Positions 8,955 through 17,230 of a DNA stretch of 64,000 nt are shown piece after piece. The stretch comes from Streptomyces sp. STR69 (lineage in GTDB: Bacteria; Actinomycetota; Actinomycetes; Streptomycetales; Streptomycetaceae): positions 177,534-241,533 of the forward strand of contig NZ_JALJRY010000016.1 of NCBI RefSeq assembly GCF_024519455.1, in the 5' to 3' direction. The notes under the pieces are model-generated. The model saw only the letters and a program-made list of their open reading frames with translations, did no database searches and was not told the origin of the DNA. Position 1 is the first letter of the stretch, and each line of letters opens with the position of its first letter. Made by a program: the position numbers and the translations under genes.

Positions 8955-8964
8955 TGCACGATGT

Positions 8965-9075
8965 CGAAGGGCCCCACCGCGAACGGTGGGGCCCTTCGAC
9001 ATCGTGCCCGGTGAGGCACTGGCGGAGGATACGAGATTCGAACTCGTGAGGGGTTGCCCCCAACACGCTTTCCAA
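8965..9075. repeat. att2: 111-bp direct repeat with tRNA-Ser 3' half
   Basis: Identical to 4585-4695 over 111 bp. The tRNA-Ser 3' half is at 9020-9075 on the minus strand. The flanks differ from att1 and att3: the left flank carries GCAACCAG repeats (element A) and the right flank carries TGAGACG repeats (element B). It is therefore the A/B junction. Confidence 0.9.
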
Positions 9076-9708
9076 CTGTGGGGGTGAGGTGGCGGGGTGC
9101 ATTCGGGGGCGTTCACTTGGGTTCATGGGCGGTTGGCCCGTGTGGTGAGCCCGACGCGCGGCCTCCACTGAACAACCGTGAACGGTGGTGAATGAGACGG
9201 AAACTGAGACGGGGGAGGCTGCTTCACTCTTCGCCAGATGGGGATGAGGCGGTCGGCGTCGTCCATCTGTCCGTGGGCGTCGAGCACCTGCACAGTAAAC
9301 GGCCCGTTGTCGGGTTCCGGGTCCTTTCAGCACGACCTCCAGCCGCCTCCCAGGATGGAAGCGACCACTTGGTCGGTCTGCTCAAGGTGGGAGAAGTTTC
9401 GCAGTAGGCCGTGACCGGGCGGTGGGTACCGCGCTTGGGATCGACTTCGAGGGCAACATCCGTTTTCTTGTCCCAGGTGAATAGAACAGCGGACGGTCGG
9501 CAGGCACATTTTTAACCAGTTTGGAGGACAGCATGCTGTCGGACGTCACGGCTTTCCGCACTCGGAAATAATGGGCCCTCACTGATCATTCGGTGCACCC
9601 CAATGGAAGACAAGCGTGACTCTGGTACGACCCGTGGGAAATCTCGGATAAACATGCATAGAAGCCTATTGGGTCGGTCTTGCGCCCAAGTTCCGTCAAA
9701 GTTCGCCG
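9076..9708. other. Left end of element B, no gene
   Basis: About 630 bases without a convincing coding frame. It holds the left arm repeat (9193-9212), after which the sequence becomes less GC-rich towards 9700. Short frames are present but have no ribosome site or recognisable product. The base-composition change marks the start of the low-GC insert carrying the Fic and nuclease genes. Confidence 0.5.
9193..9212 (+). repeat. Element B arm-type repeat, left end
   Basis: TGAGACGGAAACTGAGACGG, identical to 23140-23159 at the other end of the element. Two TGAGACG units about 115 bases inside att2 fit an integrase arm site. Confidence 0.6.
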
Positions 9709-10947
9709 TCACAATTTTGCCAGTCGCTTCAAAAGCGTTCGATATTGAGTGATAAATTCATCAGGTTCGCGAGGGTCGCTCCCATAGAAACAGGCGGAGT
9801 CGACACCGTGTTCGTCGTCTAGTCGGAGCTCTTTACGCAGGTGCTTCAGAAGGGTTGCGTCTACTTCGTGGCCGTCGCTGCGGTACCCGACTGTAGCGCC
9901 GTAAGTTCTCACTTTTGAGAGACCGAACAAGCCTTTCGCTTGAACCGTACGCTGTACCTTGATCCTATTTCCAGGCATTGGAGAGCCGATCTGACAGTCA
10001 AATCGAGAAAGGATTCGACGGAGTTCGCGCCATTTCAGTAGGCGGTCTCCATGCTGTATTTGCCGACTATTTTTCAGGACCCATCGAGCAATTTCTTGAA
10101 CTTCTCGATCGGCGACTGAACTCCAGCCAGTTGGCACAAGACGGTGTTGAGCTACCTTCAAAACCAACTTGAACAAGTCGCGCTCTGTGCAAGTGAGAAG
10201 CACATTATTCCGGTCTAGGAAGGCTAGGGCCGAGACGAGAGCGGTACGCTTGTTTCCATTATGAAATGGATGGTTGTGGATAATTGAGTGCAGCAATGCC
10301 GCACCAGCCAGTTCGACGGTCGAGTATTTACGCTCACCGCCCAGAGAGGTGCCAGGGCGAAACGCAGCAGATTCCAGAAGGTTATTGTCTCGCACTCCGG
10401 GTGGATCAATTGGGTCCTTAGAAACTCTGAAATCCTCCACAAGAGCGTCGTGGATGCTGTGAATGTCTGCAGACGAAAGCAACTCGGCCTCTCGCTCTCG
10501 ACCGACCGTCTGCCAGACGAATTCTGGTTCGTCTGTCTGCTTGCTTGACGTGGGAGTAGGAGAAGTAAGGACCGGGGAGAAAGCTCCCGCCCTTCTTAGT
10601 TTTTTGAGGGCGCCTTTAGGTAGCATGCGCGCATCTGTAGATACGGAAATTCCATATTTCAGCAGACGCTCACGCGCTTCTTGTTCCGTCACCTCCCAAG
10701 CCTGTACCCAGTATGCTAGACACTGCATCTTCTTAGCTGTGACTACCCCGAGCGTTGAGCACGCACCAGACATATCGCGTACAGGTATCGTGTCATCAAT
10801 GTCTTCTAGCGACCCATAACCCGCGTCCCATAGGGTTACAAGTGCGAGATCGTAGTCAAGTCCAGCTTCGTCGGCCAGTTCTCTAATGGTCTTCACCTTG
10901 GACAACAAGGACTCCTCATACATGATTCTTTTGACCTTCAAGGTCAT
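9709..10947 (-). CDS. Fic/Doc-family protein with IF2_N-like N-terminus
   Basis: About 413 residues from the ATG at 10947 (an in-frame start at 11046 would add 33). The Fic/Doc motif HPFHNGNKRTA is at residues 226-236; the NKR form is the Doc-type variant of the HxFx(D/E)GNGR motif and transfers AMP or phosphate to protein targets. The N-terminus (TIRELADEAGLDYDLALVTL ... and ARERLLKYGISV) resembles the IF-2 N-terminal mini-domain, possibly a targeting module. No separate antitoxin gene is seen beside it. GC content is much lower than in neighbouring genes, indicating recent acquisition. It diverges from the multi-nuclease gene at 11954. A toxin or anti-phage role is plausible. Confidence 0.7.
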   Translation of the reverse strand: MTLKVKRIMYEESLLSKVKTIRELADEAGLDYDLALVTLWDAGYGSLEDIDDTIPVRDMSGACSTLGVVTAKKMQCLAYWVQAWEVTEQEARERLLKYGISVSTDARMLPKGALKKLRRAGAFSPVLTSPTPTSSKQTDEPEFVWQTVGREREAELLSSADIHSIHDALVEDFRVSKDPIDPPGVRDNNLLESAAFRPGTSLGGERKYSTVELAGAALLHSIIHNHPFHNGNKRTALVSALAFLDRNNVLLTCTERDLFKLVLKVAQHRLVPTGWSSVADREVQEIARWVLKNSRQIQHGDRLLKWRELRRILSRFDCQIGSPMPGNRIKVQRTVQAKGLFGLSKVRTYGATVGYRSDGHEVDATLLKHLRKELRLDDEHGVDSACFYGSDPREPDEFITQYRTLLKRLAKL

Positions 10948-11953
10948 ATTACGACTGAGGGGCCCTCTGCGCGAGGCTTGGAGAAATTGATCATTGGCAA
11001 GCCTCATCCAAGTTGGGGTTGGTGCGAGCCGAGCCGTAATGCCCAACCCTCGACGGATGAGAGTGAATACGAAAAAAGGTATATATCGGCATCAGTTTAT
11101 TGCAGACTGAGCGTATGGACATCGCAGACCCCTGGGTCGCTGACCTGGGCCTTTGTCATGGAGCGGTGACGAGAATCGAACTCGCACTCTCAGCTTGGGA
11201 AGCTGCGAGCATTTGCGGTCGGCTCGGGCGTTGACCTGGGCGAATGGTCGTGATGCGGTCTTGTCGGACTCTGCCACCTTCACCGTGGTTCCCCGTTGCT
11301 CCCCGCTCGATCTGGTGCGGTTGAGGTGCGGCCATCCAGCCGACAGTCTTGAAAACCGGCGGAGGGGGTGCCGCTCCAAGAGCTGCACCCCCTCTATGGA
11401 CCCGTGCGCCTGGTGGTCGTCGGCGGTCATCATTGGCCACCGTTGAGCGGCCTCGGACGGCCCAGCCTTGCCGGGTGCAGGGTCGCGCTCGACTCACGAC
11501 AGACACCTTCGATGTGATCAGTCTGTACCTCAGCCGACGAAAGTCAGCCACGACGGTGGATGCGCCGACCGGTCAGGCGCGCGTGTGTCTCGCTACACCG
11601 TTACCGGCCTCAGCCACGCTATCGGGCTTGTCGTCGACCACGGTAAGCCGCGGCGGCCGGCCCGTGACGACTGCGCCGGAGCCTTCAGCTTGGGAAACTC
11701 AGCTATCCATGGGTAGCTGGTGGGTTGATCTACGACGGACCGGCGTTCCCACCTCGGCGCATCCATTGCCTAGTTCTTGCTGCTCCCCTGAGTCTCCGCT
11801 GTATCTGGCACATGAGTGACACGAGCCTCGGCTTCTTGTTTCGAAGTGCCCTTGTGGAGGCCGGGAGTTGACAGCTCCATCCAGCCATAGCCATCTACTG
11901 CGGAAGTCTGCGATGCCCTGCCTTGTTGGCGACCTTGGCGCTACGCTGCCGTC
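10948..11953. other. Gap between Fic and multi-nuclease genes
   Basis: About 1 kb with no supportable gene. It contains a tRNA-Gly 3'-half relic (11159-11205) and a weaker partial echo of its anticodon arm near 11690-11705. GC content rises in the middle and falls on both sides, as if an older high-GC segment lies between two imported low-GC genes. The promoters of the diverging genes should be here. Confidence 0.4.
11159..11205 (-). other. tRNA-Gly(CCC) 3'-half relic, probable attachment scar
   Basis: Read on the minus strand it has an anticodon arm with CTTCCCAAGC, a T-arm (GAGTTCGATTCTCG) and an end CACCGCTCCA. This matches the 3' half of a bacterial tRNA-Gly(CCC), except that one C appears missing from the acceptor stem. 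No 5' half follows. tRNA 3' halves cut at the anticodon are typical att cores of integrases, so it may be a scar of an earlier insertion. Confidence 0.55.
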
Positions 11954-13657
11954 GTGACAGACGAAGAGACGAGTGATGTACCGAGTTCTGGTGAACCGCT
12001 CGAACGCGGAATCTTTGATGGGTTTTCCGGCTACACAACCCCTACTGAAGATGACTGGAAAAATGTCCTGAGTGACGGACTGATAGTTGTCGATACGAAT
12101 GTTCTATTGAACCTCTATCGATACAATCAGGACGCGCGGAGCTCTCTGTTGGCCACACTGCAGAAATTCGAGGCGCGCCTTTGGGTGCCGCATCAAGTCA
12201 TGGATGAATTTTGGCGTAACCGTGAGAGTGCTCTTGAAGATCCAGAAAGACAGCTTCAGCAATCTATTTCAGCTCTGAGGTCCGGCCTAGAGAAGCCAAT
12301 TTCTGATCTGCGTCATTGGGTAAACCGTGTGTCCTTGGATCGGGCAAGCGCCATCCAGCTTGAATCAAAGCTGACGAGTGCGCTTGAAGACGTAATCGGC
12401 GCCATGGAAGTCGTGGTTGATAGTAGCGGAATTGAGATGGAGGCGGATACGTCAAAAGATGCAGTAGTGGCCAACCTTACTGCCTTGCTGCAAGGGAAAA
12501 TTGGCGGACCTCTCGATGCGAAGGATCATGACGTTGCCGTAGTTGAAGGAAAGCGGCGCATTGAGAAAGAAGTCCCACCTGGCTATAAAGATAAGAAGAA
12601 ACAATCGCGAGGCGATGATACGGAGGTGGGAGACTACCTCGTGTGGCTTCAATTGATCCATGAGGCTAAGCTAAGAGCCAAAGATGTTCTTTTGGTAACA
12701 GGAGACACAAAGGAAGATTGGTGGCGCACTCGAAACCGCATACCTTTGGGGCCTCGGAATGAGCTAACCGAGGAGCTGCTCCGCGAGGCCGGTGTCCGGC
12801 TATACATGCTGAAGCCAGATCGACTGCTCACTTACGCCCGAGACTTCCTGCAGGTCGCCGTCAGCGAAGACTCGGTGCAAAATGTGGAGATGGTAAATGC
12901 TCAGTCTGAATCCGATGAGCTATTTCGACATCTAGAACGACTGGCGGAATCAAATAGCGCCCATGCTGTTGTCAGTACATGGGTTGAAGTTGAAAAGGCG
13001 CTCCGTAGGACGCTCCCAGACGACCCATTGCAGCATCGCCGGACAACTGCGATGCAGATGATCGGAGAAATGGCACAGCAAGGTCTAATTTCTCAAGAAC
13101 TGGCACGCTCCGCCAAAGAGTTGAATCAGATTCGTAATCGCATCGCACACACGGGGGAATCGGATCTAACGCAAGAAGGTGCGCTTTCGTTCGTATCTGC
13201 CGCAAGAAATCTCATCGAGACTCTGGCTGTGACGGCCACTCCTCAAGCGCAAGGGCTGCGGTTTGAGAAATCGATTATTGACCTCATTCGAGTTGCTGGG
13301 TTCGAGATGACATCTGCTGATCTTTTGGTTGACCAAAGTTACAGCTTCCGTGTTGCGAATCGTTCGCGGCCGGAATCGTTCGTTGCAATCCAGGTTAAGT
13401 ATTATTCGAGCGGGTCATTCGGCGCAAAGGCGCTTGATCTGCAGCGGGAGCGGCTCTCTTCGTTGCCGGATAACGTGACCTCTCTACTCGTGGTGACGAA
13501 TGCGCCTCTTGTGGAGACTGTGCAAGCCTTCAACGCCTCCGCCATTGGTGAAAGTCCAGTCACGTTGGGAGGGCGCCGCTATATGGAAGTTGTGCAGTGG
13601 AGAAATTCGGACGATGATCACCTCGTGGTGCGTGCTCTGTTGAGATCGATGCTTTGA
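11954..13657 (+). CDS. PIN-like / HEPN-like / PD-(D/E)XK-like multidomain protein
   Basis: A 567-residue protein from GTG 11954. Residues 40-300 look like a PIN_8-type nuclease: VVDTN with D47, MDEFW with E85, the stretch around GDYLVW with D227, and TGDTKEDWW with D251. Residues 335-430 form a helical segment with RNRIAH (R394-H399), the Rx4H signature of HEPN ribonucleases or DUF4145-like domains. Residues 435-567 resemble an Mrr-like PD-(D/E)XK fold: FEKSIIDLIRVAGF with E438, D456/D460, then VAIQVKYY with Q480-x-K482. Three nuclease-like modules in one chain is unusual. Low GC and the position beside a Fic gene in a mobile element suggest a defence role. The domain calls are motif-based; the HEPN and PD-(D/E)XK calls are less certain than PIN. 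Confidence 0.7.
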   Translation: MTDEETSDVPSSGEPLERGIFDGFSGYTTPTEDDWKNVLSDGLIVVDTNVLLNLYRYNQDARSSLLATLQKFEARLWVPHQVMDEFWRNRESALEDPERQLQQSISALRSGLEKPISDLRHWVNRVSLDRASAIQLESKLTSALEDVIGAMEVVVDSSGIEMEADTSKDAVVANLTALLQGKIGGPLDAKDHDVAVVEGKRRIEKEVPPGYKDKKKQSRGDDTEVGDYLVWLQLIHEAKLRAKDVLLVTGDTKEDWWRTRNRIPLGPRNELTEELLREAGVRLYMLKPDRLLTYARDFLQVAVSEDSVQNVEMVNAQSESDELFRHLERLAESNSAHAVVSTWVEVEKALRRTLPDDPLQHRRTTAMQMIGEMAQQGLISQELARSAKELNQIRNRIAHTGESDLTQEGALSFVSAARNLIETLAVTATPQAQGLRFEKSIIDLIRVAGFEMTSADLLVDQSYSFRVANRSRPESFVAIQVKYYSSGSFGAKALDLQRERLSSLPDNVTSLLVVTNAPLVETVQAFNASAIGESPVTLGGRRYMEVVQWRNSDDDHLVVRALLRSML

Positions 13658-13831
13658 GGCGGATCATCGATGTGTGCGCGGCCCGGGCGCCGGCCGGGCT
13701 GGAGCGGGGCGGAGACAGGAGTGCAGGCTCGGCCGGGGGCCGGGCCGCGCGCGGGGAGCGAAGCGAGCCGCCTTGAACCAGTAGAGAAAGTTGTAACTCA
13801 GTCGGTTGCGTGGGGCTGGGATTGACTTCTG

Positions 13832-14449
13832 TTACTCACTGGGCCGGTACGAGAGCACGGGGTCAGCCCATCCTCCGAGGCGGCGGGAGAGCCCGAATCG
13901 TGAAGGTAGCCACCAGCGTCGCGTGAAGTGGATGGCGCTGACCGAGGACCACTGTGGGCCGGAGAGGTCTTCCACGCCCCACCACGTTTTGACGGCCTTG
14001 CTCCCGTGTAGCTTCAAGAGCGGCCAGCGTGGGAGATGCAATCCGGTGAAGAACATCGAGACGTCGTCTCCGCACTTGGTGGTGTAGAAGTATCGGTCAA
14101 CGTCGGTGTAGCTGGCGCCCAGACCGCAGTCCAACCCCATGGTTCCGCCGAGCCACGTCAGGGCCAGCTTTTCGCTGGCAGGGATTGACGGCACGAGCAC
14201 TGGGTTGAACCAGACCTCGCTGTTGAGGCCTCGTTTGAGACCGGTCCTGACGGCCTGGGCAACAACGATGTTGGTCGCCGGACCCGTTCCTACGTTGACG
14301 AGCCACCACTTGGGCTCCCCAGAGCCGCCTTGCCCGCTCTCCCACATGAACTGCAGGACGGGCATGTGGGAGCGTCGGCTGGATGCGTAGGCGATGGTTA
14401 AGGAGCCTAGTGAGACGAGCACTGCAAGGACCGAGATCAGAATGGTCAT
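13832..14449 (-). CDS. Membrane-anchored hypothetical protein
   Basis: A 205-residue protein. The start is ATG 14449, chosen because AGGAGG lies 6 bases upstream. The N-terminal hydrophobic stretch (ILISVLAVLVSLGSLTIAYA) is a single membrane anchor, followed by a soluble domain with Trp-rich segments (PKWWLVNVGTGPATNIVV, WFNPVLVPSIPASEKLALTW). The VNVGTGPA portion resembles beta-sandwich 'exposed-strand' proteins seen in actinobacterial hypotheticals. Its function is unknown. It lies near the rightmost edge of the low-GC insert and the start of the conserved element B backbone. Confidence 0.55.
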   Translation of the reverse strand: MTILISVLAVLVSLGSLTIAYASSRRSHMPVLQFMWESGQGGSGEPKWWLVNVGTGPATNIVVAQAVRTGLKRGLNSEVWFNPVLVPSIPASEKLALTWLGGTMGLDCGLGASYTDVDRYFYTTKCGDDVSMFFTGLHLPRWPLLKLHGSKAVKTWWGVEDLSGPQWSSVSAIHFTRRWWLPSRFGLSRRLGGWADPVLSYRPSE

Positions 14450-14546
14450 CGTTGCCCTCCTGTACGTGCGACGAGCGCGCGTCCTCAATACCCGCTATGT
14501 CACGGCGGGACGCTTCGGCAGCCGAAGAGGTACCCAGGCGACCGCT

Positions 14547-14930
14547 TCAGAGTGCGGAGTGCGGCTTGAAGTCGTATGCGCAGGTTGTGAGTTCGGCGCC
14601 TTGGCGGTGTGCGAGCGGCAGGAAGAGTGCCGGTCGGACTGTCCATGTGATGCGTGTGGTGAGGTGGGTGACGGATACCGCCCACGGTTCCCTGCGCAAG
14701 AGGGCTCGTCTCGTGTCGATGCGGTGGTCGTACAGCCGCTCCCACGCTTCTTGAGAAGCATCCGTGTCGAGGGCCGGTGAGATGGTGCGGAGGATCGTCG
14801 ACACCCAGATGTCCGCCTCGCGCTCCGAGTACGCGTCGAAGGAACCGAACAGGGTCGGCGGCAACCGCTCGTCCAACCCTTCCGTCCAGCACTCGCACCA
14901 GAACCCGCTCCTGGTCGTGACCCTCAGCAC
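14547..14930 (-). CDS. AICE-associated hypothetical protein
   Basis: A 127-residue protein from GTG 14930, overlapping the end of the HATPase gene (stop at 14924) by 7 bases, so probably translationally coupled. Near-identical segments occur in the protein at 3190-3594 (WCECWTEG, DAYSEREAD, HRIDTRRALLR). The family is unknown to me. Linkage to a HATPase suggests a partner or substrate of that regulator. Confidence 0.6.
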   Translation of the reverse strand: MLRVTTRSGFWCECWTEGLDERLPPTLFGSFDAYSEREADIWVSTILRTISPALDTDASQEAWERLYDHRIDTRRALLRREPWAVSVTHLTTRITWTVRPALFLPLAHRQGAELTTCAYDFKPHSAL

Positions 14931-15352
14931 GGGTGCCCTCCTCGTCGTACGTCCGTGAAGAGTTCCGCGGTGACGGTGTGGCCGCCGTCGCTGTCGTGGA
15001 CCACGACGCGGTGCGCAATCGCGCTGACCATGCCCAGTCCCCGGCCGTGCTCCGCGTCCTGGTCCTGGTGCTCGACCTTCGGAGCCGTACCGGCGCCCCC
15101 GCCATCCGTCACCGACAGGGCGACCACCTGCGACGACACCGCAAGTGCCAGATGGAAGCTGCCGGCCTCCCGGCCGCTGGCCGTGTGGAGGATCGCGTTT
15201 GCGCTCAGCTCGCTCACGATCAGCTCGGCGTCCTCTGCCAACGGTGAGCCGCGCAGGATGTCGCGGGTCCAGCGCCGCGCCCGGCTGACCTCTTCGGGGA
15301 AACCTGGGCAAGTGAGTCCCCAGACCCGCGCAGTGCTCGTATACTCGTGCAT
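14924..15352 (-). CDS. HATPase anti-sigma-like regulator
   Basis: A 142-residue protein. The start is ATG 15352, with AAGGA upstream (an alternative at 15382 has no ribosome site). It has the GHKL/HATPase_c pattern of actinobacterial RsbW-like proteins: ELIVSELSANAILH (N box), VTDGGGAG (G1 box) and HGRGLGMVSAIA (G2). Such small ATPases bind sigma factors or anti-sigma antagonists; the target here is unknown. The GntR-type operator repeat at 15334-15351 overlaps its start, so the KorSA-like repressor probably controls it. Confidence 0.75.
   Translation of the reverse strand: MHEYTSTARVWGLTCPGFPEEVSRARRWTRDILRGSPLAEDAELIVSELSANAILHTASGREAGSFHLALAVSSQVVALSVTDGGGAGTAPKVEHQDQDAEHGRGLGMVSAIAHRVVVHDSDGGHTVTAELFTDVRRGGHPC
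15334..15351. promoter_or_regulatory. GntR-type operator copy 1
   Basis: Contains CTCGTATACTCGTG, close to the perfect operator ACTCGTATAGACGAGT at 16767. It overlaps the start of the HATPase gene, consistent with repression. Confidence 0.45.
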
Positions 15353-15398
15353 ACAAGTTCCTTCGTGCTGGTAGGCCGCCATGTGCAGCGGGTTCGGG

Positions 15399-15830
15399 CT
15401 AGACGAGTTTGATGCCGTCGTGGGCGCGGATGGCCGGCGGGGATGCCGCGTCGAGTGCGTCCAGGACGCGGATCGCGTATGCCTCGTCGGCGAGTTCGGA
15501 TACTTCTTCGCGGGTGGCCCAGCGCAGTGCGCGGGTCTCGTCCCCGGTGGTGGGTGTGCCGTCGGCGGCCTGGCAGCGGAAGACCAGGGAGACGATCAGT
15601 CCGGTCATGTTCTTGTAGACGCCGGTGAGGGTCGCGGGGAGTGCGATCTTGATGCCGGTTTCTTCGAGGACTTCGCGTTGGAGGGCCTCGGGGAGGGTTT
15701 CGTCTCGCTCGACGACGCCACCCGGGGGTTCCCACTTGCCGTTGTCGCGGCGCTTGATCAGGAGGGCGCGGCCGTGGTCGTCGACGATGACTCCGGCGAC
15801 GCTCACGGAGTGCGGACGCTCAGTGCTCAC
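15399..15830 (-). CDS. Nudix hydrolase, Pif-like
   Basis: A 143-residue protein from GTG 15830 with GAGGAA just upstream. The Nudix box is complete: GGVVERDETLPEALQREVLE followed by ETGI, giving Gx5Ex7REVxEExGI. It hydrolyses a nucleoside diphosphate linked to another moiety. In the AICE pSAM2 a Nudix protein (Pif) next to korSA confers conjugal immunity against redundant transfer. The position directly divergent from the GntR gene suggests the same role here, though the substrate cannot be read. Confidence 0.8.
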   Translation of the reverse strand: MSTERPHSVSVAGVIVDDHGRALLIKRRDNGKWEPPGGVVERDETLPEALQREVLEETGIKIALPATLTGVYKNMTGLIVSLVFRCQAADGTPTTGDETRALRWATREEVSELADEAYAIRVLDALDAASPPAIRAHDGIKLV

Positions 15831-15885
15831 GTTCCTCGGCCCTCCCGGCTGGCTAGGCTCTCCACCGTAGCAACAACACTCGCCC

Positions 15886-15898
15886 ACTCGTCTAGATA
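15886..15898. promoter_or_regulatory. GntR-type operator copy 2
   Basis: ACTCGTCTAGATA, 18 bases before the GntR start and upstream of the divergent Nudix gene. It matches the operator consensus seen at 16767 and fits autoregulation of the repressor. Confidence 0.45.
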
Positions 15899-15916
15899 CC
15901 TAAAGGAGTACTCGAC

Positions 15917-16705
15917 GTGAGTCCTTTCCGTTCCGGCCTGCTCGGTGATCTCGACCCCACGAGTGATCGTGCGGTCTTCCGGCAGATCGCCGACCAACTG
16001 CGTGAGGCGATCGATCGTGGGCGATTCCACGAGGGTGACAAGCTGCCCTCCGAAGCTGACCTCGTCGAGCACTACGGCGTTTCCCGGATGACCGTCCGCA
16101 ACTCCTTCTCCGTCCTCCAGGGTGAGGGCCTGGTGCATGCGGAGCACGGCAAGGGCGTCTTCGTACGGCCCCGCCCGCCCGTACGGCGGCTCGCCTCCGA
16201 CCGCTTTGCCCGCCGCCACCGCGAGCAGGGCAAGTCCGCGTTCATCGTCGAAGCGGATGCCGCCGGCAGTCACCCCCAGGTCGACAGCCTGGAGGTCAAG
16301 GAGGAGAAGGCCAGCCAGGACATCTCCACCCGGCTCGGTTCCGTACGGCGCGTGCTCGCCCGTCGGCGCCGCTACCTCCTCGACGGGAAGCCGGTCGAGT
16401 TCGCCACCTCCTACCTCCCGCTCGACATCGCGCGCGGTACGCAGATCGCCGAACCCAACCCGGGCCCCGGCGGCATCTATGCCCGCCTCGAAGAACTCGG
16501 CCACCATCTCGACCACTTCGAGGAGGAGATCCGCGCCCGGATGCCCTCGCCCACCGAGGTGAAGACGCTCCGGCTGGCCTCCGGCGTGCCCGTGATCCAC
16601 CTCATCCGCACCGCGTACGACACGGAAGGGCGGGCCGTAGAGGTCTGCGACACGGTCATGGCGGCGGACGCCTACGTGCTGTCGTACCAGCTTCCGGCGA
16701 CCTGA
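15917..16705 (+). CDS. korSA: GntR-family repressor, KorSA-like
   Basis: A 262-residue protein from GTG 15917, with AAAGGAG 8 bases upstream. The N-terminal winged helix (FRQIADQLREAIDRGRF, KLPSEADLVEHYGVSRMTVR) is classical GntR. The C-terminal half (RRYLLDGKPVEFATSYLP ... PVIHLIRTAYDTEGRAVEVC) is a UTRA effector-binding domain. In pSAM2 the homologous KorSA represses its own gene and the activator pra, keeping the element integrated and silent. Related operator-like repeats lie before this gene, the HATPase gene, the gene at 16874 and the 19.9 kb gene, so it probably acts as the element's master switch. Confidence 0.85.
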   Translation: MSPFRSGLLGDLDPTSDRAVFRQIADQLREAIDRGRFHEGDKLPSEADLVEHYGVSRMTVRNSFSVLQGEGLVHAEHGKGVFVRPRPPVRRLASDRFARRHREQGKSAFIVEADAAGSHPQVDSLEVKEEKASQDISTRLGSVRRVLARRRRYLLDGKPVEFATSYLPLDIARGTQIAEPNPGPGGIYARLEELGHHLDHFEEEIRARMPSPTEVKTLRLASGVPVIHLIRTAYDTEGRAVEVCDTVMAADAYVLSYQLPAT

Positions 16706-16766
16706 TCGCGTGATGGGCGGTGGTGCGCGGGGGACGCTTCCCGAACTCGTACACCCCAACGTGCAT

Positions 16767-16782
16767 ACTCGTATAGACGAGT
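16767..16782. promoter_or_regulatory. GntR-type operator copy 3 (perfect palindrome)
   Basis: ACTCGTATAGACGAGT: perfect 6-bp arms ACTCGT/ACGAGT around ATAG. It is the best copy in the element and is located in the leader of the 16874-18612 transfer genes. Confidence 0.6.
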
Positions 16783-16842
16783 GGGCAAGTTGTGTGGCAG
16801 GGTGGTCCGCACGAACCCGGAGATCGGGTTCGCGGGTCGCTG

Positions 16843-16860
16843 CTTGTATAGATGAGTAGA
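16843..16860. promoter_or_regulatory. GntR-type operator copy 4
   Basis: CTTGTATAGATGAGTAGA, two mismatches from the palindrome 75 bases upstream. Two spaced copies before the same operon would allow cooperative repression. Confidence 0.45.
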
Positions 16861-16873
16861 TAGGGAAACTTCC

Positions 16874-17230
16874 TTGCGTACCATCCGTGTTGAGACCGCC
16901 GCCGCGACGATCCTGCTGACCGAGGCCCCGGAGCCGAAGGTCCGCGACCGTCAGACCGGCGAGATCGCCAAGGACGCCGTCAGCGGCGAGGCGCTGATGA
17001 CGCTCGGCGTCGTCTACATCGAGGAGGGCGAGTCGTCCCTCATCAAGGTCACCGTCCCCGAGGGCGGGGTGTCCGAGGGGCTGGCGCTCGGCGCCCCGGT
17101 CTCGCTCCCGGGGCTCGTCGCCCGGCCGTGGGAGAGCGTGTTCAACGGGCAGCAGCGCCACGGCATCGCCTTCCGCGCCGCCGCCGTCACCCCGGCCGCG
17201 TTCCCGGCCGTCGCCGGGGCTGCCGCCTGA
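16874..17230 (+). CDS. Small AICE protein upstream of tra
   Basis: A 118-residue protein starting at TTG 16874 and overlapping the tra start (TGATG at 17228-17232), so the two are translationally coupled. It is mostly beta-like sequence (TILLTEAPEPKVRDRQTGE, LGVVYIEEGESSLIKVTVPE) with no membrane segment. Its place between the GntR repressor and tra recalls the activator pra of pSAM2, but I cannot confirm similarity. It is controlled by the two operator copies in its leader. Confidence 0.65.
   Translation: MRTIRVETAAATILLTEAPEPKVRDRQTGEIAKDAVSGEALMTLGVVYIEEGESSLIKVTVPEGGVSEGLALGAPVSLPGLVARPWESVFNGQQRHGIAFRAAAVTPAAFPAVAGAAA

Noticed and set aside
9021..9333. Small genes overlapping att2 (and equivalents at att1, att3)
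   Set aside because: These frames translate the tRNA half and terminator; identical peptides at three places reflect repeated DNA, not coding function.
11349..11819. Plus-strand frame in the Fic/multi-nuclease gap
   Set aside because: The peptide is composition-biased (many Arg, Pro, Ser, Thr) with no ribosome site or domain, and it crosses the region of changing GC content.
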